Notes under the pieces: model-generated | Told to the model about the DNA's origin: nothing | The model's database searches: none | What the model saw: only the letters and a program-made list of their open reading frames with translations | NCBI RefSeq assembly: GCF_947179165.1 | Contig: NC_077243.1 | Location: forward strand, 11,146,001 to 11,210,000 | Direction: 5' to 3' | DNA length: 64,000 bases | DNA from: Solanum dulcamara | Taxonomy: Eukaryota > Streptophyta > Magnoliopsida > Solanales > Solanaceae | Position numbers and translations under genes: made by a program | Part shown: positions 45,949-58,100 of the stretch, in pieces | How positions within the stretch are numbered: the first letter of the stretch is position 1 | Layout: each line of letters begins with the position of its first letter

Positions 45949-48615
45949 TGTTACACCCCAGAAAATTTCGTGTTACTAAGACTACAGATGGCTTAATGTG
46001 AGCTCGAGGAGGAGCAAATATTACAAGTATAAAGAATGAAATTCTACTGTAGTAGCATGAGGATAGCATGAGTATAATATTTAGAGTTCGTACAATATGA
46101 TTGAAATGATACGTTAAAAGATATATAACCCTCGTAACTGTAAGTTGAGGTGGGGCCCGGGGCCCACATGATGGGATTTTTATAAAGAGGACATATGATA
46201 AGTTATATGGACAATATATGTGAAGTTAAACACAACTCAAGAAGGACCATTGAGCCAAATCCAAGTGTAAGCCCTCCAAAAAGATGTTATTAAGTTATGT
46301 TTTCGGGTGATCTGACTTGGGGAGATTATCACCCTATCATTATTTGGAAATTTGGGAAAACTCCTAAAATTTAAGTTGTAGATAATTGGATTAGCTTTCC
46401 AACAATAGGTAGTGGGAATTTATTCTATATCGAGATCAAGACATGTGACTGTTTTACTGAACAAAGACGCTGGCCGCAAGTAGAGAGCCTGTCACGTGAT
46501 GGACATGTGGCATGACCACTCCACCGCCCTTTGTCACTATAAATAGGCTCAAAATAGGTCATAAACATCATGACAATGTTCAACAAGCTTATGTAAGGTT
46601 AGAGAGAGAAAGAGGAGAGGTTAGAGAGAGAAAGAGAGAGTTTGATCAAGTTTGAGGCCCCAAATCCCGAAGCCCATGAAGAGTGAAGTGAAGAACAAGT
46701 TATTGTCGTCGTTTTGAATCAAAAATTAGGTTTGGATGATGTTGATTTTGTGGTTATGGACTATATAAGATATGTTTAAGTTGTCTGTGATGTTATTTAC
46801 ATGTTTATTGATAGATTTAGCGGATTAGAATGTTGGAAATGTTGATGTAATTATCGTATATGCTGTATTAAGTAGTTGGGGATTAGATGTTGATTTGGAT
46901 GGATTCTTTGGACTATTTAGTTAGATTATTGCGGATAAATATTGGATATTTTTGTTAATGTTGATATTAATGATTTGTTAGCTGAATTGAGGTATTGGGA
47001 TTGTTCAGAATAGAAAGGAAATGTTGTCAAAATTCCGTTAGAAATAAAAGTTTAAGGGATTGATTTTAAGGATATATATTGGATGGATTGTTGTAGTAAA
47101 TTAAGTGTATTGTTGTATTTTTGAGATTTATTTGTTGTTGGGCTTTTGTGGTGATATACCGAATTGGGAGATACTAATGATACAGGGGAGATGTTGCCCA
47201 TTTCATTTTAGAATTAAGTTATTTATTAATATATATGATATACGAAAGCCTTCTTAAATAACGTGCATATTCTTACGATTATAGATTTGGCATACTAATT
47301 GTGAAAAGTTTGTGATTAAGTTGAGTTCCTTGGACAACGTAAGGTATGTAAAGCTATCGCTTCTTTCTTTTGGCATGATCCATATGAAACAAATGGACAA
47401 CGAATGTATAAATTTCAAAGAAGCTCCTATTCTTAGAGACAATAGGATGGCTAAGGTTCTTGATTCCCAGAACTTATATCATTATTTCTTGATACATGTG
47501 TATGATTCCAGCCGTCCCATTTTGGGTACTACTCAAATTTCGGTATAATTCACATTTGGTATAAGTCATAATGATATTCAAAAGGTACTTGAGATAACTA
47601 CTGTCTTGATTTTCAAATGATGGTTCATTTTGATTATTCTATTGAGTCTCAGACGATGATCTAATTATATTATGGTTGCTCATGATATTCTACTCGTGCA
47701 TACTGTTATTACCTCTTTCACCGAGTTTCGGACCGGGTATGTTGTCGTGCACAGTCTCACTACATTGTTCACCGAGTCCCTCACTAGAGTGTCGGGTACA
47801 GTATATATATATGATGATGTGATGATGTGGTGATATGATAATGTGATTATGGCGCCAAGGATGATATGTGGAGACTTTATTCACCGAGTCCCATAATGGG
47901 CCGGATATGATATATAATATTGATACGCATGATTTTCATTTCATAAGGCAAGTGTATTGATATTTTAAAAAGTCATATTTGTTTCCGGTAAACTCTATTT
48001 CAGTTATGATCCTCTTTATGGTATTTCATGCTTTATATACTCAGTACATATCTCGTACTGACCCCCTTTCTTCGGGAGGCTGCATTTCATGTCCGCAGGT
48101 ACAGATAGTCTGTTTGGTGACCTTTCAGCATAGGACTTCTACTCAGCCGTCTTGGAGAGCTCCATCATCCCGGAGCCTAGATTTTTGGTACAGATCTTTT
48201 TGTTGTATATATGTACTTTATCCAAGGGTACGGCGGGGCCCTGTCTCGTCATATGTTACTGTTATTATTCTTAGAGGTTTGTAGACATATGTGTAGGTTA
48301 TGTATAAGTTTGTTTAGCTGTGTCTATACGATGTGCTGTGGATATTGATATGTAGTGGCAGCCTTGTCGGCTTGCATATGATATTGTTATACAATGGTAA
48401 CCTTGTCGGCTTGCGTTTTCTTTCATGATATGTTTAGTGGTGACTCCTCAGGAGACAGTTGATATGAATATATTTATATGAAGACGTTATGAACCATTGG
48501 AGTTCTTTTGTAAGTTTTCATATTGTTTGTAGTTCAGCTTGACTACATCTGATAGGTACGTACACGGGTGTCCAGGCTGGGCACTAGTCACGACCTACGA
48601 GGATGGATTGTGACA
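45949..48615 (+). mobile_element. Solo LTR, 2667 bp, inserted in the palindromic repeat (TSD GTATC)
   Basis: Begins TGTTACACCCCAG and ends GGATGGATTGTGACA. Identical GTATC copies flank it (45944-45948 and 48616-48620), and the surrounding repeat reads on if the element is removed. Internally it repeats TTCACCGAGTCCC (three times, about 47719-47893) and CCTTGTCGGCTTGC (twice, about 48362-48414). No gag or pol is present. Style fits a gypsy LTR of Solanaceae; lineage not assigned. Frames inside (for example 47312-47548) are chance. Confidence 0.8.
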
Positions 48616-48620
48616 GTATC

Positions 48621-48780
48621 TATCGGATATATCACTTTACGATCACTTTACACGATGTATCAGGACATTTTAGGATGTATCCTGATTTGACCAAATTTAA
48701 GGTATTTTTGTACTTTGGAAAAAAATAGGGATTAACACTATGAGATTTGTGTAATCTTTCCATAATTAAATGATGTTGTT
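48621..48780 (+). repeat. Palindromic GATGTATC repeat, copy A, right part
   Basis: Continues the unit interrupted at 45948: ATATCACTTTACG, CACGATGTATCAGGACATTT, then TGACCAAATTTAAGGTATTT and a GGGATTAACACTATG edge that parallels the end of copy B near 49625-49700. Confidence 0.7.
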
Positions 48781-49364
48781 GACGAGAAATATACCTAATC
48801 GGTGAGAGATGAGATTTTTGAACTCTTTACGAGGCTTGGACAATCATCCTTTTTATGCTGATTTTGAGGTGTAAGTTAGGCCCAAAATCTTATTTGACAT
48901 GATATCTGTGTCAGACACATATAATCTAATTAAATTTTGATAATTTCTCCGATGTTTGCCAATATGACTAATTTGGTAAGCATCCTAAAACTACGTTTGA
49001 TCATAAAGGAATGTAATATAGTATTAATATTTTTAACACAATGAACAGACAATGAATTTTTAAAAAATTTATATAAATACTAAATAAATTCTTAATTCAG
49101 ATTTGCACTATGACACGCTTCATGTGAAGGATATTTTTTTATCTCGTAACTCGAATTCGAGATATTTGATTAAAAATAAAGAAATTTCAACAATCTCATC
49201 AGGCTGATTATATCATAGTTATGGAAGCTAATATTTACATTGATAATCGTGTCTTAAAATTTCACTAATTAGACCATTTATATATGAAGAAATTAAAATC
49301 ACTAAAGAATATTATGAAAAAACCCAGCAAATTAATTAAGGAGAGATTAAGATTAGAAAAAATT
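48781..49364. other. Gene-free AT-rich spacer
   Basis: Spacer between the two palindromic repeat copies. No feature recognised. Confidence 0.4.
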
Positions 49365-49715
49365 ACCTAAATACACAATTTATTTTATCATATTCTCTAA
49401 AATTTTCTATCATTTGAAAAAATTACAAAAATCCCTACCCTCTCCTATTCTCTGATACATCACTGTACGCGATGTATCGATCGGATACATCACGTAAATC
49501 AGGACGTTAGATACATCACTTTACGCGATGTATCGATCGAATACATCATTTACGTGATATATTAGGACGTTAGATACATCAGTTTATGCGATCGAACAGA
49601 TACATCACTTTACGTAATGTATCCGGAAGTGACCAAAAAAAGGGATTTCAGATAATTTTTAAAAGAGTAGGGATATAGTGTAATTGAGAAAAATCACTAT
49701 GGATTTAGGTAAAAT
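49365..49715 (+). repeat. Palindromic GATGTATC repeat, copy B
   Basis: Same order as copy A: AATACACAATTTATTTTATC, TTCTCTAAAATTTTCTATCA, CTCCTATTCTCTGATACATC, then units such as GATACATCACTTTACGCGAT followed by GTATCGATCG. It closes with GTGACCAAAAAAAGGGATTT and GTAGGGATATAGTGTAATTG. The edges contain the same sequence as copy A, so this looks like a dispersed element with fixed ends and a variable number of internal units. Confidence 0.7.
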
Positions 49716-50149
49716 TTACTTATTTTATTGCATATATTTGAAACTATCATTTTTTAAATAGGCTCCAAAAATCTTAGCCCAATCCTATGAAATCACTAAT
49801 TGGATCGGGTCAACCCAACGGACCCAGTCCATTTTATTGTCACTAAGATCAACAGAAATGACCTGATCCATCCAAATTAAACCAAAACAACCAAAAGGTA
49901 TTTGTTCATACCAATTTATTCGATGCTTCACCTTTTGAGATTTGAAAAATTTAAAAGGCAATATTGTCTTTTTCATTTGAGCAATAGTTTTTTTATTTAA
50001 AATTGTTGCAAATAGGCTTCAATTAATTTCAGATATAGGTTTTAGTTGACAACTGTGATCGAATAGATGGAAGAGAGATAATTTAAAACCATTTTTAGAG
50101 GACATTTTTTCTACCCTTTTCCGTTTATAAAAGGAAAAAATATGTAATT

Positions 50150-50990
50150 AGGGAAACATACAATAGATATTTACAACACACTATTATAGCTTAAAATAAT
50201 TATAATTTATAGCTATAATTAGGATTTTGTTGCTATTTTCTCTCTCGCCTTTCTCCTCTTCAATCCCGCTCGCCTCTCTCCTCTTTCTTTGTCATCTCTT
50301 CCCGCCCCTCTCCTCTCCCTGCCCACTCTCTCTCTCTCACACACACCTTTTTCTGCCTCCTCTCTCTCAACTCAAATACAAATTGTAACAACCAATTAAA
50401 CAAATACAATTATTAACAGTCATTTATACAAATATTAATTATAACAATCAATTATACTAATACAAATTATAAGTATCAACTATACAAATTCTCTTTAGTG
50501 ATAAAAATACACACATGTATTCGCTAATATAATATTAATACACATGATGACAATCAATTATACAAATATAAATGTTAAACTTGATACAACATTAATACAA
50601 TTGTATTTAGATACAAATTGTTTTCGTTAATACAATTGATACAAGCGATAACAATCAATTATACAAATACAAATATTAAACTTGAAACAAAATTGATATA
50701 ATTGAATACAATTTATTCATTAATACAAATTATATTCTGATACAAATTGTATTCGTTAGTACTACTGTATTCATTGATATATATATATACATACTAATTA
50801 CATATATACAATTATCCAACAACAATCATTGATACATATATATACTAGTTACATATACAATTATCCAACAAACATACAAATACAATTCACCTCTCTCCTC
50901 TCTCTCCAATTTCCTTCGGCTCTCTTCAATATCTATGAATCATAATTAATAAATTATAACTATTTTTACCTTATTATATTTTAATTCTTT
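50150..50990. repeat. Low-complexity TE-like tract rich in TACAAATACAATT
   Basis: A CT-rich block (50230-50370, CTCGCCTCTCTCCTC repeats) is followed by many imperfect copies of TATACAAATACAAATTGTA in both orientations and then a second CT-rich block (50885-50930). This arrangement between TTATAGCTATAATTAGGA and AATTAATAAATTATAACTAT edges suggests one repetitive element. No coding capacity. Confidence 0.45.
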
Positions 50991-51039
50991 ATCATTTTTG
51001 AAAATTCCTCTATAAAATATAAAATTACGGCAAGTTCCA

Positions 51040-52164
51040 ACACATTTTCCATGGGAGCGCGTGACTTATACTGGTTAATTAATCACTGCCGCGTAAGATT
51101 AATTAATAAATTCACTCAATTGGGGAAAAACACAATTTTACAGATCTGAAAAGAGTGTCCAACAGCAATCACAGCCGCCAGATCTGTATCTTACGGTCTG
51201 AAACAGAGAAATTAGGAAAACCGTCGGATCAATTAAGGAGCTGAAATGTACGGTTTAGATTAGCTAATCAGCGGCGGGCTGGGCTGCAAAACCAGCCTTT
51301 AAGTAGACGGTGGCAATCAAAAAGAGACCCAACAAAGACAATCTCGTAAGTATTCTCTCTCTCTTTCTCTCTCCTTCATCTCTCTGTTTCTCTCTCTAGC
51401 TTTACCCAAATGTTGTGTTTTTTAATTATCTCACTCTCTTATTAGCGGGCGGTGAAGAGGGTTTTTTGTTCTAGGGTTTGGTTTGCTCCTTGATTTGGGG
51501 TCCTTGGTCTGACCCGAACCGATAATGTCTCAACCCTATTTGGTCCCCTCATGTTGGGAGATCCAGGTTTTCAATTGGATTCTTCTTGATTTTGCATTTT
51601 AGTTCAACCATTTTAGGTTTTTAATTATAAAGGTAGGATCTTTTTTATTTTATTTATTTATATCTAGGGTTTGTTTCTGAACGAAGGCAATTTGATTTGA
51701 GGTTAGGGTTTGTATCTGAACGAAGAGGATTTGATTTGAGGTTAAAGGTAGGATCTTTTTACATTTTTTTATCTAGGGTTTGTTTCTGAACGAAGAGAAG
51801 TTGATTTGAAGTTAGGGTATCTATAAATCTGTTATTCTTTTTTTCTTCTTCCCCAATTTGTTAAACTCTAATCCAGAATAAAGCAGTTTTCTTTGATTTG
51901 AGTGTTGTTATATTATTCTGAGTTTTCTAAAGGCAAATCCTAATAGATTGAACAAAGGGGTGAAAACGACGAATTGATCGAACTCTGCATTGGGAGAAAT
52001 GGTGGAAGTTGTTTTATACCGGTGCTATTGATATCTTTGATAATTGTTGACCTGGCGAGGAGGTCTATTTGATAGTTGTTGACCTAACAAGTTCTTGTGT
52101 AATTTGAGTGGATCAAATGTTGAAAAGAAATATCTGATATGTTCAGAATTGGGGAGGTATTCAC
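51040..52164 (+). promoter_or_regulatory. Promoter and 5' leader of the GTE bromodomain gene
   Basis: GC rises and CT-rich initiator-type sequence (ATTCTCTCTCTCTTTCTCTC, about 51350-51370) marks the probable transcription start. The leader contains three copies of GGGTTTGTTTCTGAACGAAG (near 51667, 51706 and 51776) and two of GGTAGGATCTTTTT (about 51631 and 51747). An AG acceptor at 52145-52146, 18 bases before the start codon, makes a 5' UTR intron likely, with a donor possibly near 51558. In-frame stops before 52165 support the chosen start. Confidence 0.55.
51631..51820 (+). repeat. Tandem leader repeats of the GTE gene
   Basis: The unit GGTAGGATCTTTTT ... CTAGGGTTTGTTTCTGAACG ... TTGATTTGAGGTTAGG occurs about two and a half times with small length changes. 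Probably in a 5' UTR intron. Confidence 0.75.
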
Positions 52165-55100
52165 ATGGCACCTACTGTTCCAGTAGATTACATTGGACAG
52201 AGAGAATCGAAGTTCTTTAAAAAGAATTCAGGTGATATGACGGGAAAATCACGCAAGGGTTTTAAAGGTTGCTTGCCTGGGATTGTGCCTGATTATCGTA
52301 ATGCCGTCGAGACAATGGCAGAATCCGAGGGTTTCGGGAGCTCTGGACGGGTGGATACTGAAAGGACAGCTTCGGAGGACTCTTGCGCACCTAAAAGAAA
52401 ATCCATTTGTTTGAATGCTGATGGTCATGACCGATTTGGTGTACCTATTCAAGTAATGTCGTTGTCCAAGATGTCACGATCTGAGAGAAAAGGGTTGGGA
52501 ATTAGGTTGAGGAATGAACTTGAACTAGTCAGGGGACTGCAGAAGAAAATTGCTTCTGTCGGCTCTAATATTGGGGTTCTTTCACCTGCTAGCGATATTC
52601 AAAATTGCACCAATGGGCAGAGGAGATCAGGGTCAGAGATATCTCAGCGATATATGGCTGAAGCAGTGGTGCCTCCTGGGAAGAAAAAGGCTGCAGCAGG
52701 GAGAAATGGGCCTCTTACTAAGGGTCCCGGAGCTAAGCGGCCTAAGTCAATGCAACAGGCTGTGCCCTCAGATACAAGCACTGTCATGTTGATGAAACAG
52801 TGCGAGACAGTGCTAAACAGACTGATGTCGCATCAGCATGGTTGGGTCTTCAATCATCCAGTTGATGTCGTAAAGTTAAAAATCCCTGACTACTTCACTG
52901 TTATTAAGCAACCAATGGACCTAGGGACCATCAGGTCAAAGTTGCATTCGGGAGAATATTTGAGCCCTTTGCAGTTTGCTGCTGATGTGAGGCTCACTTT
53001 TAAAAATGCAATGACATACAATCCGCCAGGAAATGATGTTCATATTATGGCTCAAACACTTGGTAAATTTTTTGAGGTTAGATGGAAACCAATAGAAAAA
53101 AAGATACCTGTTATTGAAGAGGAACCATTACCTTCTAAGTCGAGCATTATCATAGAAACTGAAACTGATACTCCTCTAACAATGCCGCCTTCAAAGAAGA
53201 AGAAAATTGCTCCATTGGAGAATTGGGTTAAACCAGAACCTGTAAAGCGAGTCATGAGTGATGTTGAAAAACATAAACTCACTGCCGAGCTTGAAGATTT
53301 GCTGACCGAATTACCTGAAAATATAGTTGATTTCTTGAAAGAAAAAAGCTCCAACGGAAGTCAAGTCAGTGAAGATGAGATCGAGATTGATCTTGATGCT
53401 CTTCATGACGATATCTTGTACGAGCTACGGAAGCTTTTGGATGATTATCTACTGGAAAAACAGAACAATCAGGCAAAAGGTGAACCCTGTGAGATGGAGG
53501 TAAATATCATCATGTGGATGCCCAGTATGTTGCTTCATATGCTATGTTACATTAGTTCTCCTTGTAAGCAAATTATGATGTCATACTATTTGCTGTTCTA
53601 CAGCTTCACAATGAGTCTGGATTCAGTAATTCATCCATGCAGCCATTTAAAGGTGAGTTTGATCAGAGATGTGGAGAATGAGCTTTGAGTTGAGTTGAGC
53701 TTTGAGTTGATATAGTGTGGTTGTTGAAGTTTCTAGTTTCTAATTCCTTTGTTTCTTTCCTTTTTTCTGTGTTTCCGTTCTTTATACAGGAAATGATCCG
53801 GCAGATGAGGAAGTGGATATCGGTGAGAATGATCCACCTGTTTCAAGCTTCCCTCCTGTGGAGATTGAGAATGATAGAGCTCGCAGGAGCAATAAATGCA
53901 GTAGTTCAAGTAGTTCGAGTGGTGATTCTGGCTCTTCATCTAGTGGTTGGTGCTATTAAAAGTCTTACCTAACTTGGCCTTTTTCTTGCATGCTTATTAT
54001 AAATTTAATCATGGTAAATAATCGAAAGTTTTACTTTTTTCTGTCATCCATATACATGTGCACTGTCTCATTGCATAATGGGACACCCAAGAAGAGAAGT
54101 ACTTCAGCTAGTACCTTGTTATTTTTACTTGTTTGTGCATTTTCAGGAGCACTTTGCATGTGTGATGTACCTGATATCCCCTAATCTATTCATTTCTTCA
54201 ACTAGAATTTTTTACATAGGTTGGTTTAGGGGTTTGAAAATTAGATGCTTTTAGCTTGTTATATATGTTAAAAAGATGATGAGGTGGAGAAGGGAGGCCC
54301 TTTATCCGTCAAATTTTGAACTGTGCAACTGCCCCTTGGGGATTTCTTGGTTTTCAAAAAGAAAAAGAAAAAGAAGATGATTGTTATTGTGGGTTCATTC
54401 TTTTATCATGATCAAACCCTGCATGCCTGTGTTTCTAATTGGCTTGATGACAGATATACAACCACTGTAATATCTTACAATTGCTTCCTACCTTAATTTG
54501 GTGTAGATACTATTATACTAATGGTCTTGAGATTTTTCCTGATGCCTACATTCTGATATGTTTGTGCATAGAATTGTGTTAGCAGCAAAATAATAGATCC
54601 TGTCCTGCTCTTCCACTATCATCAGACCTAGCATTGCCTCCATATGAACACTGATTCCATTGATACCATTCTACTCTGACATTTTGAAAGACGTTTCAGA
54701 ACTATTTCCAGAAATTGTCTCAAGCACCAAGCTAGTAGAAGTTACCATGTTTCAGCGTAAGTGCAAGAAGAGGTCTACCATATCCTCTTTGATATCCTGC
54801 TTGGTTTTTTGATCTTAGCACAAATGGCATTTGGCCTTCAAAATTTTTCCCAGACTTCTGTCTTTGCCTGAAGGTTCTAACCGCTATACCATTAAAAACA
54901 TGTCCTTCTGTTTGTCACCAGTAAGTTTGTTCTGCGATTGTGGTCCTCTCATTTATTGATCATGTTTCCTCACTGTGTGATCTGTATCAATTATGTATTT
55001 CTCTGTAGTCGCTATTTAGGAGTGCCTTCACAACTGCTAAGCTCAGAACACCATTCTCCATTTTCTTAACAAGGAAAGGCTACCTGCATAGATTCCCTAT

Positions 55101-58100
55101 CACTTTGCAGTTCCTGTTTCCCTTGTTTTTTGTAATGTTCTGAAGTACAATAGGGTATCAGAAAGAAGGTTGATTTGTCTGGGATATTTAAATATCCAAG
55201 ATGGAGTCCTTTTTGTTTATGGTCAAGGTTGATATGGTGGTGATAATTTAGGGGATTAACCTAATTGTGGGAATAGGAAGGTCAAAATGTCTGCAGGAAT
55301 TGAAGGATGTGCTGATGCTGTGGCAGAAAATTTTGGTGGGAAAATGAACAACCTAAAGAAGATTAGGGTGTTAGTTTTGTATTAAACTCTCATCAAATAC
55401 ATGTTTATATTGGCTTTACTCGAAAGGGTGTTAATCACTTTTTGCTTATAGCAGCATTTTGCAGAAAGGACTTATCCATTTGTAGGATATTTCACAATTC
55501 TGAATTAGAATTTAGTTAAGGTGTTGTAACACAAATAAGAAAGAAAAGAGAAAAAAATAAACATGGAGAGAAATAACTGGATTGCTCTCTTTTGGGAAAG
55601 TAACTTCTTTCATGTTCTGAAAAAAAAATCTGTTTTACATCTTGCTCATCAGTTTTGAACTCTACGACTTAAGTAATTCCCATGTGAAGATTATAAACTT
55701 TTTGCTCCTGCTTGCTTTTTTATGTTGTCAAAAACTTTTTGTGAAATAGAAATTGAACTGGGCGTTGGTACTTTTGCCAATTTGAGACTGAAGCACCTTG
55801 CTGCAGTCATGATTGTCAGTATGCTATGGAAAATGTAGGATTTCTCCTGGCTAGGTAATAGAAATTTCTTATGAATTTTTCCCGTGGCTTGGAAATTAGA
55901 AACCTTTAACTTGATATTACTTTGGTATGAACTAGGTATGGATTATTTCTTCTTGGTGTTTTCTTTTTGCTGGGTGGGAGAGGGGATTTTGGTGTCTTCC
56001 TGTTACATAAGTTTGGCTTAACTAGATATAACTATATGTCTGATATTATAGTAAGTTAGAGCTCTTTAGCATGTTATATGAATGACAGTGAGGCTTGGTG
56101 GTCTTTGAATCACGTTAGCAGTATTGGCTAGTTATCTTTTTGAACTGTCAATTACTATGGATATAAAGTATTTGTTAGAAGTTGGATATAAAGTATTATA
56201 CATTACTATAAGTAGGGAGTGATTTTTTTTGGGCGAAGAACTTGGAGTCTAAGTGTATTGTCTTTCAATAGGCAATTCAGAAGTTAATACATTATGGGTT
56301 GCTTGAAAGTCACTTTATTAAACAGTGAAGGGAATTAATGTGAAAAAATTAACTTTCTTCTCTACTGTCAAAGTGACAACCTTGCAATTTTTCACTGTGC
56401 TTTCTGTTCATATTTGGCAATGAAAGCCTGACCCTTGAATCTTCCACTCATATTTCCATTGGCAATTCTATTGCTTGGATTTCAAGCCTATGCTTTATTT
56501 GTGCTATGGCCTCCTCTAGATTCTAAACATTGTATCTGGATCTTCTATTCTGAATTGTTATGTATGCACACTTCCTATGGTAACAAATTTGTTTATGTGC
56601 TCAGACGCGTATGTTGCTGGATCATACCTGTGTCATATTCCAACCCTATTGGTTCATGTCCTTCTGCCATATAGATCTAGGAAAAATAATAGAGATTGTG
56701 TTGCCAGTTGCTCGTTATTTGGGAGGATATAACATAGTATTAACAAGTCAGATATGTTACTTGTCTAAGATTTTCTTATCCAAAACAAAATGTTACTCAG
56801 TCCAGGCAATGGTGAGATTTTCTTATAGCCGTATTAATTGAGAGAATTAGGTCCTATAGCCCTTTTAACTTGCTTGTTATATGAGGCTTGCATGGAGTTG
56901 AAAGTTCAGCAATTCTTATTTGTTTGGAATGGTTGTCTGGACTGGTGGAAAGTTAATATTTTCTTCGCTGCCATATTTACTGTGAACTTAGTGGGTGTTT
57001 GAATTGACTTATGTTAAGTGACTTTGGCTTTTAAGCTATTTTTTTAGTTTTGGAAGTTTTTGGGTAACAGAGCACTTTTTTTAAGTTGAAAAAATGGAAA
57101 AAAAGCCAAAAGTTGGGGATACCCAACTTTGGGTGCGCACAGGTAAAACCCCTGCTCTTATGTAATAGCTCGCAAACCACATAGGAGAGGTAACCCGCAT
57201 TAGGCAAGTCCGGTGCGATGAGCTCTACCCAGAAGGCAAACCCCTTGCTTTCACTAGCAAGGGGTTGAGAACTTCAGCCCAAACCACTGGGCCACCCCGA
57301 AGGGTCTTATGACTTTTGACTTTCAGCTTATAAGTCACTTTAAATAATCCCATCCAAACACCCCTTTAATGTGCTATGTGTCTTTTCTTGCTAAAACTTC
57401 ATCTCCTTTTCTTTCTCAGGTACAGACTCCGGAAGCTCATCTGGTGGTGAATCGGATGCTGATAAAGATTCAGTTGCCTTAACTGTTCAGAAGGTGTGAT
57501 ATTGTTGTCTGATTCTATAAGTTATTTGGTTCTCTTATTGGATTATTATTATTTCGAGTGATGACTTCCATTGACTTGTAAAATAATTTTGTTCTTCCAC
57601 AGGCAACAGCGGCTTCTGGGGGGAGATTGGAGCTGGAAGATGAGCTTGACCTTCCAGAAACTACAGGTTGTCAACCTGTGGAATCAAATGACATGTTTTT
57701 TATTGCTGCTTTCTTTTTCTGTAAATCTGTGGTTAGTGGGAAGATTTCAATAGCTTTATTGGTGAGTCTGTGTGCTGACATAGTGTTTGTGTACTACAGA
57801 TTCCTTGGCTGGTCAAACAGTGCTGACTTCTCAGCAGAACTCCAATTTTACTGAGCCCGGTGATCATCGAGAGGGTAAGCAATGGTAATAGATGAAGAAC
57901 ATGTCTGCTACTAGTTTTGCAGCAATCATCTCACTCATCATGTACTGTAACCTTTTAGAGGAGAGTGCTGAACCTGAGAGGCAAGTCTCTCCTGAGAAGC
58001 TTTACCGTGCAGCTTTGTTAAGAGGTCGCTTTGCGGATATCATACTAAAAGCTCAGGAGAAGAGCATTGAAAAGGTCAGCCAAACTTTAGCTGGTGTTGC

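Larger units (their letters stand above)
53946..57419 (+). other. Large intron 3 of the GTE gene
   Basis: 3.47 kb intron, far longer than the others (about 70-190 bases). It contains no exon I can support. Its last 430 bases carry a MITE with a nested SINE. Confidence 0.7.

Noticed and set aside
47979..48284. 101-codon frame in the 2.67 kb solo LTR
   Set aside because: Entirely inside an LTR and without recognisable domains.
57571..57854. Frames across GTE exons 5-6 and their introns
   Set aside because: They read through GT-AG introns in the wrong frame; the spliced model explains the conserved residues.
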